Assembly (NCBI GenBank): GCA_045617925.1
Contig: JAZLJR010000033.1
Coordinates: 50,148-114,147, forward strand
Origin: CALELF01 sp045617925
GTDB lineage: Bacteria; Synergistota; Synergistia; Synergistales; Synergistaceae
Length of the DNA: 64,000 nucleotides
Direction: 5' to 3'
The position numbers and the translations under genes were made by a program. The notes under the pieces were generated by a model that was given only the letters and a program-made list of their open reading frames with translations, was not told where the DNA came from and ran no database searches. Shown here one piece after another: positions 42,486-49,981 of this stretch (position 1 is its first letter; each line of letters opens with the position of its first letter).

Positions 42486-44363
42486 TTAGTAGGTCTTATT
42501 AGGTAGCTTTTTACGTATATATTCGCTCAGCTTAGCATCAGTACAGTAAATATAACACCCTTTCATTCCTCTTGTTATTAAAGTTCGGTAAGTGTTTTTA
42601 ATAATTTCATCAGCTATCTTTAATGCTTTGTCTGGATCTTCATTATACAGTTTTTTTATACCTTTAATAGATTGGTCTGTCGAAGCTCTTTTGGTAAAAT
42701 CAGTTATAATCTCTCCGTTTTCATACCTTAAATCGTCACCAATAATAACACCTACATAATCGAATTCAAGGCCTTGGGTAGTGTGTATGCAACCAGCCTC
42801 ATTTACTGAATTTGGATCAATAGCAAAAGCTAATCCATTAGCTAAATTCCAACTTATTTCAAAATCACCAATTTTAATATCATGGTAATTAGTGTTATTT
42901 CTTCCTTCTTTAGGCCAATTCCAACAATATCCTGCTAATATTCGTGCTTTATTTGCGATTTTATTCTTTTCAATTATTCGAGTCCTTAAATCTTCTGGAG
43001 AATCACAAATTTGAACATCATAGTCTAATCCATCCAAAGTAAAATTAGCAGTCTGCCTAATTTCCAAAAGATTATCAACCCAAGCAAGATAACCATCAGA
43101 TCCATTACAGCGAAATTGCGATTCTAATTCCATCTCTGTTACTTCAGAATTCTCTTTTAAAGCCCATTTTTTTATTTCATCAACAGAACCAATATCATCG
43201 ACAGTAACTCTTTGACTTTCATCAATAAAGAACACTGAACACTTGGCAGCATGAATAAGCTCTTTAATCTGGTTTTCACCTAAATTATGAAACATACCTG
43301 ATTTGGCATTCAATCTATGTGCTTCGTCAACTAAAACAGTATGAATTATGTTTTTAGAAACATCAACATAGCTCCCAGACCCTTTAAACATGTTATCTAC
43401 ACTGCTTTTCTTAATCTTATCTTTCAATTTAGCAGCATACACCGTCCTTGGAGCACTATTTTTGGAAACATATTGTACTAATTGCCCTCTTTGAGTTAGC
43501 TTCCCTAGCAAATTAATTGCTATTACACTTTTACCAGTTCCTGGCCCACCTCTACAGATTATTGTTCTTTTCTTAGCATCCTTTTGGCAGTTAATAGCTT
43601 GCTTAAAGATTTCATTGAACACAACCTCTTGTTCATCAATCATTACAAACTCTCTATTACCTTCAAGCATTGATGCAATAGAATCCTGTAAGCTTTTAGA
43701 AGGTCTAATCTTGCCATGTTCAACTAAATTTAGAATTTCTTTATTGTCTCCCTTTTTTACGAATTTTTTTATAAACTCTCTAAAAGCTTCTCCATCACCG
43801 CTAGAAAATGCAGGTGCTTCAGAAGTATATATTCTATATTGTTCGTCATCAAGCGGATCATTATTCACTCTTCTATAATTGTGTAGATAGGCACACGGTT
43901 CAATTCCAATAGCTTTATCCTGCACGCTAGCATTGTAATCTCTAATCAATTGAGCATAAGACCATGCTTGATATGAGGGATGCACAACCATTCTATTAGC
44001 CCCTCCAGTAAAAGTTTCAACAAGGCTGTCAGATTCTTCAACTTTCTTAATACTACTCCATTGCTTCAACTCAACAATGACCATATTAGGTATCATTTCA
44101 TTGTCATATCCAGAGATCATAAAATCTACACGCTTAGATGTCTGTGGAACATTGTATTCAATTGCAATTCCTGCATCTTCAGGAATCTCACCATCATTAA
44201 CAATTTTATACATAAAATTCATAGAGTTAGACCATGAATTTAATTCTTGGGCACTGGTATGTCTTCCCAGTTTTTGTAAAACTGCTTCTTCTATTTTTGA
44301 AGCTATCGTATCTTTTTCTACACTTTTTAGAAAATCACTTTTTAACCCATCATATACAATCAT
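42486..44363 (-). CDS. nuclease-helicase fusion protein (DUF2075-like)
   Basis: A 625-aa protein with two parts. N-terminal (~1-140): a PD-(D/E)xK-type nuclease core, with Asp80 (RVDFMI), Glu98-x-Lys100 (VELKQW) and a preceding Glu-rich helix; metal-ion cleavage of DNA or RNA is predicted. C-terminal (~240-625): a superfamily 1-type motor with Walker A GGPGTGKS (272-279), Walker B VDEAH (345-349), DESQR (381-385), QFRC (416) and a motif VI-like segment TYRTLITRGMKGCYIYC. I recall this as the DUF2075 DNA/RNA helicase family. The ATG is preceded by GAGGT overlapping the stop codon of the MazG-like gene, so the two are translationally coupled. Confidence 0.82.
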   Translation of the reverse strand: MIVYDGLKSDFLKSVEKDTIASKIEEAVLQKLGRHTSAQELNSWSNSMNFMYKIVNDGEIPEDAGIAIEYNVPQTSKRVDFMISGYDNEMIPNMVIVELKQWSSIKKVEESDSLVETFTGGANRMVVHPSYQAWSYAQLIRDYNASVQDKAIGIEPCAYLHNYRRVNNDPLDDEQYRIYTSEAPAFSSGDGEAFREFIKKFVKKGDNKEILNLVEHGKIRPSKSLQDSIASMLEGNREFVMIDEQEVVFNEIFKQAINCQKDAKKRTIICRGGPGTGKSVIAINLLGKLTQRGQLVQYVSKNSAPRTVYAAKLKDKIKKSSVDNMFKGSGSYVDVSKNIIHTVLVDEAHRLNAKSGMFHNLGENQIKELIHAAKCSVFFIDESQRVTVDDIGSVDEIKKWALKENSEVTEMELESQFRCNGSDGYLAWVDNLLEIRQTANFTLDGLDYDVQICDSPEDLRTRIIEKNKIANKARILAGYCWNWPKEGRNNTNYHDIKIGDFEISWNLANGLAFAIDPNSVNEAGCIHTTQGLEFDYVGVIIGDDLRYENGEIITDFTKRASTDQSIKGIKKLYNEDPDKALKIADEIIKNTYRTLITRGMKGCYIYCTDAKLSEYIRKKLPNKTY

Positions 44364-44372
44364 TTTTTTACC

Positions 44373-44714
44373 TCAAAGATCAGTATATTTTTTAGAATTA
44401 CCAAAAGATTTATCTACAGGGTACTTTTTATTATTCTCTTCTAATTTGGCTGTAACAATCTCGGGAATATCTACCCCCAAGTCATTAGCCAATAGACAGC
44501 TATAAATCAAAACATCAGCTAATTCTTCTCGAACTTTATTTATTTTCTTGTCTGCGGAAACATCTGCCCCAGACCATTGAAATATCTCCAACAGTTCAGC
44601 AGCCTCCAAAGATATAGATATTGCCAAATCTTTAGGATTGTGAAACTGCTTCCAGTTTCTAGCATCTCTAAATTCTACTACTTTTTCTTGTAATTCCTTA
44701 ATCGAATCGCTCAT
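44373..44714 (-). CDS. MazG-like nucleotide pyrophosphohydrolase
   Basis: A 113-aa all-alpha NTP pyrophosphohydrolase. Residues SLEAAELLE and EELADVLIYSC match the ExxE and ExxD metal-binding helices, and WKQFHNPKDLA is the usual helix 1 end (RS21-C6/MazG-like group). It would cleave a (d)NTP to the monophosphate. The start at 44714 is preferred because GGAGG is five bases upstream; the first ATG (44726) overlaps that Shine-Dalgarno. It is the first gene of a two-gene unit with the nuclease-helicase. Confidence 0.88.
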   Translation of the reverse strand: MSDSIKELQEKVVEFRDARNWKQFHNPKDLAISISLEAAELLEIFQWSGADVSADKKINKVREELADVLIYSCLLANDLGVDIPEIVTAKLEENNKKYPVDKSFGNSKKYTDL

Positions 44715-44745
44715 ACTAGCCTCCATAATACACAGTAAATAGATA

Positions 44746-44784
44746 ATTATTCAGAATAATAAACCGTTCAAGTTAATTTATCAA
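44746..44784 (-). promoter_or_regulatory. promoter and palindromic operator of the two-gene unit
   Basis: On the minus strand, TTGATA (44784-44779) and TATTAT (44761-44756) are 17 bases apart. A perfect palindrome ATTATTC-A-GAATAAT (44746-44760) overlaps the -10 box, the position of a repressor site. The 30-40 base leader leads to the MazG-like ATG. Confidence 0.55.
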
Positions 44785-44875
44785 CCTAATTTTATGATAT
44801 AAAAAACCTTCATTCTCCACCAGAGAGCATCAAGAACATTGGTAGCTTAAAAAATTGCGTTTAGCGACTTTAATT

Positions 44876-45040
44876 TTACTCATCAACACCCACAAATTTA
44901 GTAAAGTTAACACCACCGTTTTCCATAGGCTCTTGCTCCCACCCCATTTGCTTTAATTTTTTCAACAAGCTTTACTTTTTTTCTTCTGATTGCAGTTGCC
45001 GAGGTTTGTAGCTCCTTTAGCGTTTCTTCGCACTCTACAT
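44876..45040 (-). pseudogene. frameshifted C-terminal remnant of the coiled-coil gene
   Basis: Reading toward lower coordinates, CEETLKELQTS-AIRRKK matches the intact 173-aa protein encoded at 46303-46824 (CEASLKKLQTA-SIRRKK). After one extra base near 44974 the match continues in the next frame (KQMGWEQEPMENGGVNFTK against KQMGWEQEPMANGGVHFTK) to a TAA at 44876. The N-terminal two-thirds are absent; the fic gene lies directly upstream. So this is a decayed second copy, not a working gene. Confidence 0.8.
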
Positions 45041-45060
45041 CACCTACATTATGTGTATTT

Positions 45061-46119
45061 TTATTCCTTTTCCCAATTCCAAGTGTAGCTCGTGTATCTG
45101 CCACCGCCGATTTTGGTAATTTCATTTTTGTTTATTAAGTCTGCAAGTGTCCTTTGAACCGTTACTTGACTAATATTTGGGCATTTTTCCATAATTTCAG
45201 TTTTTGTTATTTTGCCGGTAGTTTGTTTGATAACTTCACGAATTTGATCCGGTTTGGAATGCTTCTTTGTCGTTATTAGCTCAATTCTTTCAGAAAATTC
45301 ACGGTATGCAGCAAGGATTACGCCAAGCATATATTGAACAAAGTGCAAATAATCGTTTTCCCCCTCATGCCAACCAAAAGAGCTATCCTGCAAAACTTCA
45401 TAATATGTATCTTTGCTGTTTGCAATAAATTTTTCAATACTGATATATTTTCCCACGTTATAACCCGAACGGTAAAGTAAAAGAAGTGTAAGAAGTCGAC
45501 TCATTCTTCCGTTCCCATCATGGAAGGGATGAATACAAAGGAAGTCAAAAATGAAAATCAGGAGCAAAATCAGTGGGTCTAATTCATCCCTTTGCAAAGC
45601 GTCATTAAAAGCATCACAAAGATTTTCCACAGCTTCTGCTGTCTGCCATGCCGGCACAGGCTCAAAACGAACATGCTTTGTTCCGTCCAACATTTCCTCT
45701 GCAATAACATTGTCAGAATCCTTGAACTTGCCACCGTTTGCACTGCCACTATATTTGAACAAATCTCGGTGAAGCTGAAGAATCATTCCTGCTTTTGTCG
45801 GAATGTAATTGTGACTATCGTGAATTGTTGCTAGCACGTCTCTATAACCGGCAATTTCTTTTTCGCTTCTGTTCTTTGGTGTGGTTTTATCACGGACGAT
45901 TTTTTTCAAACGTTCGTCTGTTGTAATAATCCCCTCAATGCGGTTTGACGCTTCTGTGCTTTGAATTTTTGCAATCTCAACCAAGCTATCAAGAACACTC
46001 TCTTTTGCACCCACAAACTCCCCCTGCTTTCCTTTAAGCTCGTGAATTTGTGAAAGCAGAGCAACGATTTCCGGTGTTAGTAGTTTTTGGTATTCTTTTT
46101 TCAAATCAAATTTTCTCAC
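45061..46119 (-). CDS. fic: Fic family protein (putative AMP transferase)
   Basis: A Fic enzyme that would transfer AMP from ATP to a target protein. The catalytic motif HPFHDGNGR is at 197-205, followed by MSR, matching the full consensus. SNRIEG (58-63) is the N-terminal inhibitory helix motif (S/T)xxxE(G/N), so this belongs to the self-inhibited class II. A C-terminal winged helix (KITKTEIMEKCPNISQVTVQRTLADL) follows, suggesting DNA binding. Start: GTG at 46119, with GAGG seven bases upstream; the longer frame at TTG 46140 has none. Its promoter lies amid an operator array. Targets unknown. Confidence 0.92.
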   Translation of the reverse strand: MRKFDLKKEYQKLLTPEIVALLSQIHELKGKQGEFVGAKESVLDSLVEIAKIQSTEASNRIEGIITTDERLKKIVRDKTTPKNRSEKEIAGYRDVLATIHDSHNYIPTKAGMILQLHRDLFKYSGSANGGKFKDSDNVIAEEMLDGTKHVRFEPVPAWQTAEAVENLCDAFNDALQRDELDPLILLLIFIFDFLCIHPFHDGNGRMSRLLTLLLLYRSGYNVGKYISIEKFIANSKDTYYEVLQDSSFGWHEGENDYLHFVQYMLGVILAAYREFSERIELITTKKHSKPDQIREVIKQTTGKITKTEIMEKCPNISQVTVQRTLADLINKNEITKIGGGRYTSYTWNWEKE

Positions 46120-46152
46120 GAAATAACCTCGCTGTCTCAAATTACCGCGAAT

Positions 46153-46181
46153 ATAATAACATCATTTTTATCAAAAAACAA
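46153..46181 (-). promoter_or_regulatory. putative fic promoter
   Basis: TTGTTT (46181-46176) and TATTAT (46158-46153) with a 17-base spacer on the minus strand, about 35 bases before the fic start. Confidence 0.55.
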
Positions 46182-46234
46182 TCAATTTTATCATTTTTCT
46201 TCAAAATGATAAAATTAAACCAAAAATGATAAAA
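46166..46234. promoter_or_regulatory. four-half-site operator array upstream of fic
   Basis: TTTTATCA occurs at 46166-46173 and 46186-46193, and its complement TGATAAAA at 46207-46214 and 46227-46234, spaced 20, 21 and 20 bases. The inner two form a perfect 14-bp inverted repeat (AATTTTATCATTTT, 5-base spacer). One site lies between -35 and -10 of the fic promoter, so repression is expected. Confidence 0.7.
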
Positions 46235-46271
46235 AAGCCTAACTATACAGATTATTTTGTATAGCTAGGCT
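46231..46271 (-). terminator. terminator of the coiled-coil gene
   Basis: AGCCTAACTATAC (46236-46248) pairs with GTATAGCTAGGCT (46259-46271), one mismatch. On the minus strand it is followed by TTTTTTATCATTTTT, which merges with the fourth fic half-site. Confidence 0.8.
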
Positions 46272-46302
46272 TTTTATAAAATCAAAAAAACAACTTTTAA
46301 TT

Positions 46303-46824
46303 TTAGTCGTCAACATCCACATATTTAGTAAAGTGAACGCCACCGTTTGCCATAGGCTCTTGCTCCCAGCCCATTTGTTTTAATTTTTTCAGCAAGCTTT
46401 CCTTTTTCCTTCTGATTGAGGCTTCCGCAGTTTGTAGCTTTTTTAGTGATGCTTCGCACTCCGTTCTTTCCGAGACTACCTTCACTTCAAGCTCAATGAG
46501 TCGTTTTACTTCCTCTATATATTGCCAATCTTCCGTATATTCCGTCTCAATGAAAATCTTGTCTTCCTCTCCACAGAGTATATCGACAGAGTAAGTCTTT
46601 GGTGCACTTCTTGTGACAATAGATTGATTTGTATTGCTAACAGTTGGGGAATTTTTGCGTCTGTTGAGCTCTCTTTCAAGGTTAGCCATTCTTTTTTGTG
46701 CTTCTTCAAGTTTACTTATCTTTCTTTCCGCTTCCTTGAGTTCTTCCCTAAGACGTGATGCATCATCATTGCCAAAGATTTCATCCCCAATTTTTTTCGC
46801 CCCGAACAATTCTAAAAAGTTCAT
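46303..46824 (-). CDS. coiled-coil protein of unknown function
   Basis: A 173-aa protein. Residues ~20-60 are strongly charged heptads (RLREELKEAERKISKLEEAQ), a linker follows, then a globular part (YSVDILCGEEDKIFIETEY) and a second helical region, ending GGVHFTKYVDVDD. No family recognised. It starts three bases after the second ECF ATPase gene and ends at a terminator before fic. A decayed copy of its C-terminus lies on the far side of fic. Position after ATPase genes may be chance or may reflect shared expression. Confidence 0.75.
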   Translation of the reverse strand: MNFLELFGAKKIGDEIFGNDDASRLREELKEAERKISKLEEAQKRMANLERELNRRKNSPTVSNTNQSIVTRSAPKTYSVDILCGEEDKIFIETEYTEDWQYIEEVKRLIELEVKVVSERTECEASLKKLQTAEASIRRKKESLLKKLKQMGWEQEPMANGGVHFTKYVDVDD

Positions 46825-46827
46825 TTT

Positions 46828-47559
46828 TCATCCCTCATTTTTGATAAAATCCATATTATTTTTCGCTTCTTCTTTTGTTCCCTGAAAGACAGCTTCTCCG
46901 TTTTTTAACACCAAAAATTTGTCCGCTACTGCAAAAGCGCAATCAAAATTATGTGTGATAAAAATTATTCCAATTTTTCGCTCTTCGTTTTCCTTCAAAC
47001 GACAAAGAAGCTGTAAAACTGCCCTTGTGGCAAAATCGTCAAGCCCTGCCGTTGGTTCATCCAGCACCAAATAATCTGGTTTTTGCGCTAAGACAGAAGC
47101 AATCGCCACAATTCTCTTTTGCCCACTGGAAAGTTTCAACGGGTCACGACGCAAAATATCATCACTCAAAGCAAGTTCTCTTGAAAGTTCGCGCACAATA
47201 CGCTCCGTCTCCTCTGCCGAAAAACCAAAATTCTTTGGAGCAAAGGCAATTTCTTCCTCAACTGTTTGACAAAAGATTTGCTTTTCTGCCTGTTGCATAA
47301 CGTAACCTATACGGCGAGTTATCTCCATTTTGTTTTCTGCCTGTGACACGTCCTGCCCATCAAGCAAGACACGCCCAGCACTCGGCGTTAAAAGTCCGTT
47401 AAGATGGTCTGCCAATGTTGACTTGCCGCTTCCCATCTCACCAACAACAGCAGAAATTTGCCCAGCAGGAAATTCCGCATTCAGCTCATTTAGTGCCAGC
47501 GTTTCGTCTTCAAATCCCTTGTTATATATTACAGTCAAATTTTCAATCTTTAAAGACAT
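46828..47559 (-). CDS. ecfA: ECF transporter ATPase (canonical)
   Basis: An ABC ATPase of an energy-coupling factor vitamin importer, 243 aa. Walker A GEMGSGKST, Q-loop VMQQAEKQIF, signature LSSGQKR, Walker B LVLDEPTAGLD and switch histidine FITHNFD are all intact. It has AAGGTG upstream. It is separated from the first ATPase gene by a terminator. No EcfT membrane component or S-component gene is nearby. Confidence 0.88.
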   Translation of the reverse strand: MSLKIENLTVIYNKGFEDETLALNELNAEFPAGQISAVVGEMGSGKSTLADHLNGLLTPSAGRVLLDGQDVSQAENKMEITRRIGYVMQQAEKQIFCQTVEEEIAFAPKNFGFSAEETERIVRELSRELALSDDILRRDPLKLSSGQKRIVAIASVLAQKPDYLVLDEPTAGLDDFATRAVLQLLCRLKENEERKIGIIFITHNFDCAFAVADKFLVLKNGEAVFQGTKEEAKNNMDFIKNEG

Positions 47560-47604
47560 TTCAATTCACCTTACAATTTTGCTACAGAATTTTAACATAA
47601 AAAT

Positions 47605-47630
47605 AAAAAAAGAGCCACAAAGGCTCTTAT
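47605..47630 (-). terminator. terminator after the first ECF ATPase gene
   Basis: AAGAGCC / GGCTCTT stem (47627-47621, 47616-47610) with a long T tract (TTTTTTATTTTTATG) on the minus strand. Confidence 0.85.
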
Positions 47631-47651
47631 TTTCTATGTGTCAATATATCT

Positions 47652-48383
47652 TTATGCAATCAAATTTTCCATTCGCAAAAATCCAAGTTCCGCCAGTTCA
47701 ATATCCGTCATTGCAAAAATTTCTTCAGGTGTTTTTTGCATCACAATTCTGCCATTTTTAAGCACAAAAACTCTATCACTATTTTTAATTTTGTTAAGTG
47801 AATATTCAGCACTAATTATAGTTGTGCCATCATTGTGAAGTTTTTGCAAAAGTTCTCCAATTCGTTCTTGTCCTTTTCTGTCCAGATGGCTTGTTGCGTC
47901 ATCCAACAAAAGCACGCTCGGATTCATTGCCAAAGCATCCGCAATTACAAGGCAAGATTTTTGCCCACCGCTTAAGCACTCAACATCCGCGTATCTTTTA
48001 TGTGAAAGTTTCACAGCTTCAAGCGAATCACAAACACGTTTTTCAATTTCCTCTTGTGGCAAAGCAAGGTTCTCCGCACCAAAAGCAACATCTTCCTCAA
48101 CAGTGCTTGCTACAATTTGAAATTCCGCATCTTGAAACACATAGCACACTTCGCCTTTCCGTGCTTCCTTTATAGGTCTGCCGTCAAGCAAAGCATCGCC
48201 ATCAGTTGGTGACAGTAATCCCGCAATAATTTTCAAGAGTGTAGTTTTTCCGCTACCATTTGCACCAAGCAAGCACACTCTTTCACCAGAGAAAATATCA
48301 AGTGAAATTTCATTCAATATTTTATTATCTTTTGAATAACCAAAAGAAATATTTTGCAAAGAAATCTTCGGCGTTTGCTCCAT
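47652..48383 (-). CDS. ecfA: ECF-type ABC ATPase with degenerate catalytic motifs
   Basis: A 243-aa ABC ATPase with a good Walker A (GANGSGKTT), Q-loop (VFQDAEFQIV) and signature (LSGGQKS). But Walker B ends LLLDDATSHLD, with Asp where the catalytic Glu is expected, and the H-loop reads IISAEYS with no histidine. Both were checked at codon level. This resembles the inactive partner of an asymmetric ATPase pair. It lies after rplQ and the alpha operon, a usual place for ecfA genes, and has GGTGGAG upstream. Confidence 0.85.
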   Translation of the reverse strand: MEQTPKISLQNISFGYSKDNKILNEISLDIFSGERVCLLGANGSGKTTLLKIIAGLLSPTDGDALLDGRPIKEARKGEVCYVFQDAEFQIVASTVEEDVAFGAENLALPQEEIEKRVCDSLEAVKLSHKRYADVECLSGGQKSCLVIADALAMNPSVLLLDDATSHLDRKGQERIGELLQKLHNDGTTIISAEYSLNKIKNSDRVFVLKNGRIVMQKTPEEIFAMTDIELAELGFLRMENLIA

Positions 48384-48424
48384 AATTTTTCTCCACCAAA
48401 TTTACACTTTTAACATAGACAAAG

Positions 48425-48463
48425 CCAGCAGAATAAATGCACATTATGCACCTATTCTGCTGG
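48425..48463. terminator. hairpin after rplQ, probable end of the ribosomal operon
   Basis: CCAGCAGAATA and TATTCTGCTGG (48425-48435, 48453-48463) form an 11-bp stem with a 17-base loop that is itself palindromic. The T tract on the minus strand is weak (CTTTGTC), so termination may be partial. Confidence 0.6.
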
Positions 48464-48473
48464 TTTAAATTAT

Positions 48474-48827
48474 CTAGTCAACAAGGCTGATAACCGCCAT
48501 TGGAGAAGCATCCCCAACACGGTTGCCAAGCTTCACGATGCGGGTATAACCGCCATTGCGTTCCTTGTATTTTGGACCTAGCTCATCAAACAACTTTATT
48601 ACAGCTGCTTTGTGTGGCATACGTGCAATAACAAGTCTTCTGTCTGTAAGGCTACCATTCTTTGCTTTTGTTATAAGCTTTTCTGCTACGCGACGAAGTT
48701 CCTTCGCTCTTGTAACAGTTGTCTCAATGCTACCCTCTATAAAGAGACTTGCCGCCATATTACCAAGCATTGCACGCCTGTGTGAGCTGCAACGCCCAAG
48801 GCGTCTCATTGTCACATGGTGTCTCAT
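48474..48827 (-). CDS. rplQ: 50S ribosomal protein L17
   Basis: L17, 117 aa (MRHHVTMRRLGRCSSHRRAML...), near the exit region of the large subunit. Last ribosomal gene of the superoperon, three bases after rpoA. Normal length. Confidence 0.97.
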   Translation of the reverse strand: MRHHVTMRRLGRCSSHRRAMLGNMAASLFIEGSIETTVTRAKELRRVAEKLITKAKNGSLTDRRLVIARMPHKAAVIKLFDELGPKYKERNGGYTRIVKLGNRVGDASPMAVISLVD

Positions 48828-48830
48828 CGG

Positions 48831-49889
48831 TTAATCCTCCTTTATCTCGTCTAGGTAAGTGTCGTAAGACATGCCACTATCCCCAGCCAAATGTAAATCG
48901 TATCTTGCAATCTTCTCTTGAATTTCTGTAAGGGATTTTCTTCCCAAGTTACGATATTTCAAGAGTTGTTCTGGTGATCTTGCAACCAATTCATGAATGA
49001 AGTTTATGTTTGCTTTCTTCAAGCAATTCAAGCTACGGACAGAAAGATCAAGCTCTTCAACTGTCTTTGTGTAGACTGAGTTTTCACCCATTGGAAACTG
49101 CTGTGACATTGGATATGCCCCAGTAGTTTGAAGAGGCTCTGCCGTATTTATCTCTGCATCTTCTGCAAATTTTTCCACATTTTCTGCGGCAACTGCATTG
49201 ATGATGTCTATATAATAGTTTCTCAAAATGCTGCTTGCCTCAGCAACGGCGTCTTTTGGTGTGACAACACCATTTGTCCAAATCTCTAATGTGAGATTGT
49301 CATAGTCTGTCTTTTTACCATAACGCTGTGGATTTACTTCATACTTCACGCGCTTAACTGGTGAGTAAAGTGCGTCTGTCTGAAGTGCATCAATTGGTAA
49401 ATACGGTGCACGTGGCCTGTCAATTGAATCATATCCGACGCCAACAGCGACATATATGTCCATTTCAACAGAGCAACCATCTTCCAATGTGCAGATGTAT
49501 GGTGATGCCCCATCTTCATCCAATTGAAATTCTACTTCACTGTTTGGTTCTATGTCCTCTACTGTGACTTCCTTCGCTCCACCCTTTGCCGTAGCAGAAA
49601 GATGCAAAACCTGCACTTCATCTGCTTCACAAGCAACTGGTATATGCTTTAAATTCACAAGTATTTCAATTACGTCTTCCTTAACACCAGGAATCGTGCT
49701 GAACTCATGGACAACACCATCTATCTTTACAGCAACGATTGCCGCTCCTGTGATAGATGAAAGCAAAACACGACGGAGTGAATTTCCCAATGTTACACCA
49801 TAGCCCTTCTCAAGAGGTCCTATGTTGATTTTGCCGTATGTCTTACTAGAATCCAATAATGCTATTTCATATTGACGTTCATGCTGCAT
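48831..49889 (-). CDS. rpoA: RNA polymerase alpha subunit
   Basis: Alpha subunit, 352 aa, with the assembly domain (residues ~1-230: YGVTLGNSLRRVLLSS) and the C-terminal domain that contacts UP elements and regulators (LDLSVRSLNCLKKANI, YRNLGRKSLTEI). The linker between them is longer than in E. coli. The ATG at 49889 has GGGAGGG nine bases upstream; the longer frame has no site. Between rpsD and rplQ as in Firmicutes. Confidence 0.97.
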   Translation of the reverse strand: MQHERQYEIALLDSSKTYGKINIGPLEKGYGVTLGNSLRRVLLSSITGAAIVAVKIDGVVHEFSTIPGVKEDVIEILVNLKHIPVACEADEVQVLHLSATAKGGAKEVTVEDIEPNSEVEFQLDEDGASPYICTLEDGCSVEMDIYVAVGVGYDSIDRPRAPYLPIDALQTDALYSPVKRVKYEVNPQRYGKKTDYDNLTLEIWTNGVVTPKDAVAEASSILRNYYIDIINAVAAENVEKFAEDAEINTAEPLQTTGAYPMSQQFPMGENSVYTKTVEELDLSVRSLNCLKKANINFIHELVARSPEQLLKYRNLGRKSLTEIQEKIARYDLHLAGDSGMSYDTYLDEIKED

Positions 49890-49930
49890 TTTCGTTCCCT
49901 CCCTTTCTGTGCGAATGACAACAGCACTCA

Positions 49931-49960
49931 AGCGCCACACTGCAAAAACAATGTGGTGCT
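49931..49960. other. stem-loop in the rpsD-rpoA spacer
   Basis: AGCGCCACA (49931-49939) pairs with TGTGGTGCT (49952-49960), with one mismatch. It lies between rpsD and rpoA in the largest gap of the operon. It could be an S4-binding or processing element, or nothing; the function is not shown. Confidence 0.35.
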
Positions 49961-49981
49961 AAAATACTCTCGCTCGCTATA

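Noticed and set aside
44907..45125. 72-aa minus-strand ORF downstream of fic as an independent gene
   Set aside because: Its first half is the fic 3' end read in another frame, and the second half is the decayed, frameshifted copy of the coiled-coil gene, so it is treated as a pseudogene remnant.
46231..46271. Hairpin at 46.25 kb as part of the fic operator
   Set aside because: The stem followed by T residues on the minus strand is a simple terminator for the coiled-coil gene; only its T tract overlaps the outermost half-site.
48831..49940. Longer N-terminal forms of rpoA, infA, adk, rplO, ftsL, murC, ftsZ and murD from the longest open frame
   Set aside because: In each case a proper Shine-Dalgarno supports a downstream start that also matches the family N-terminus.
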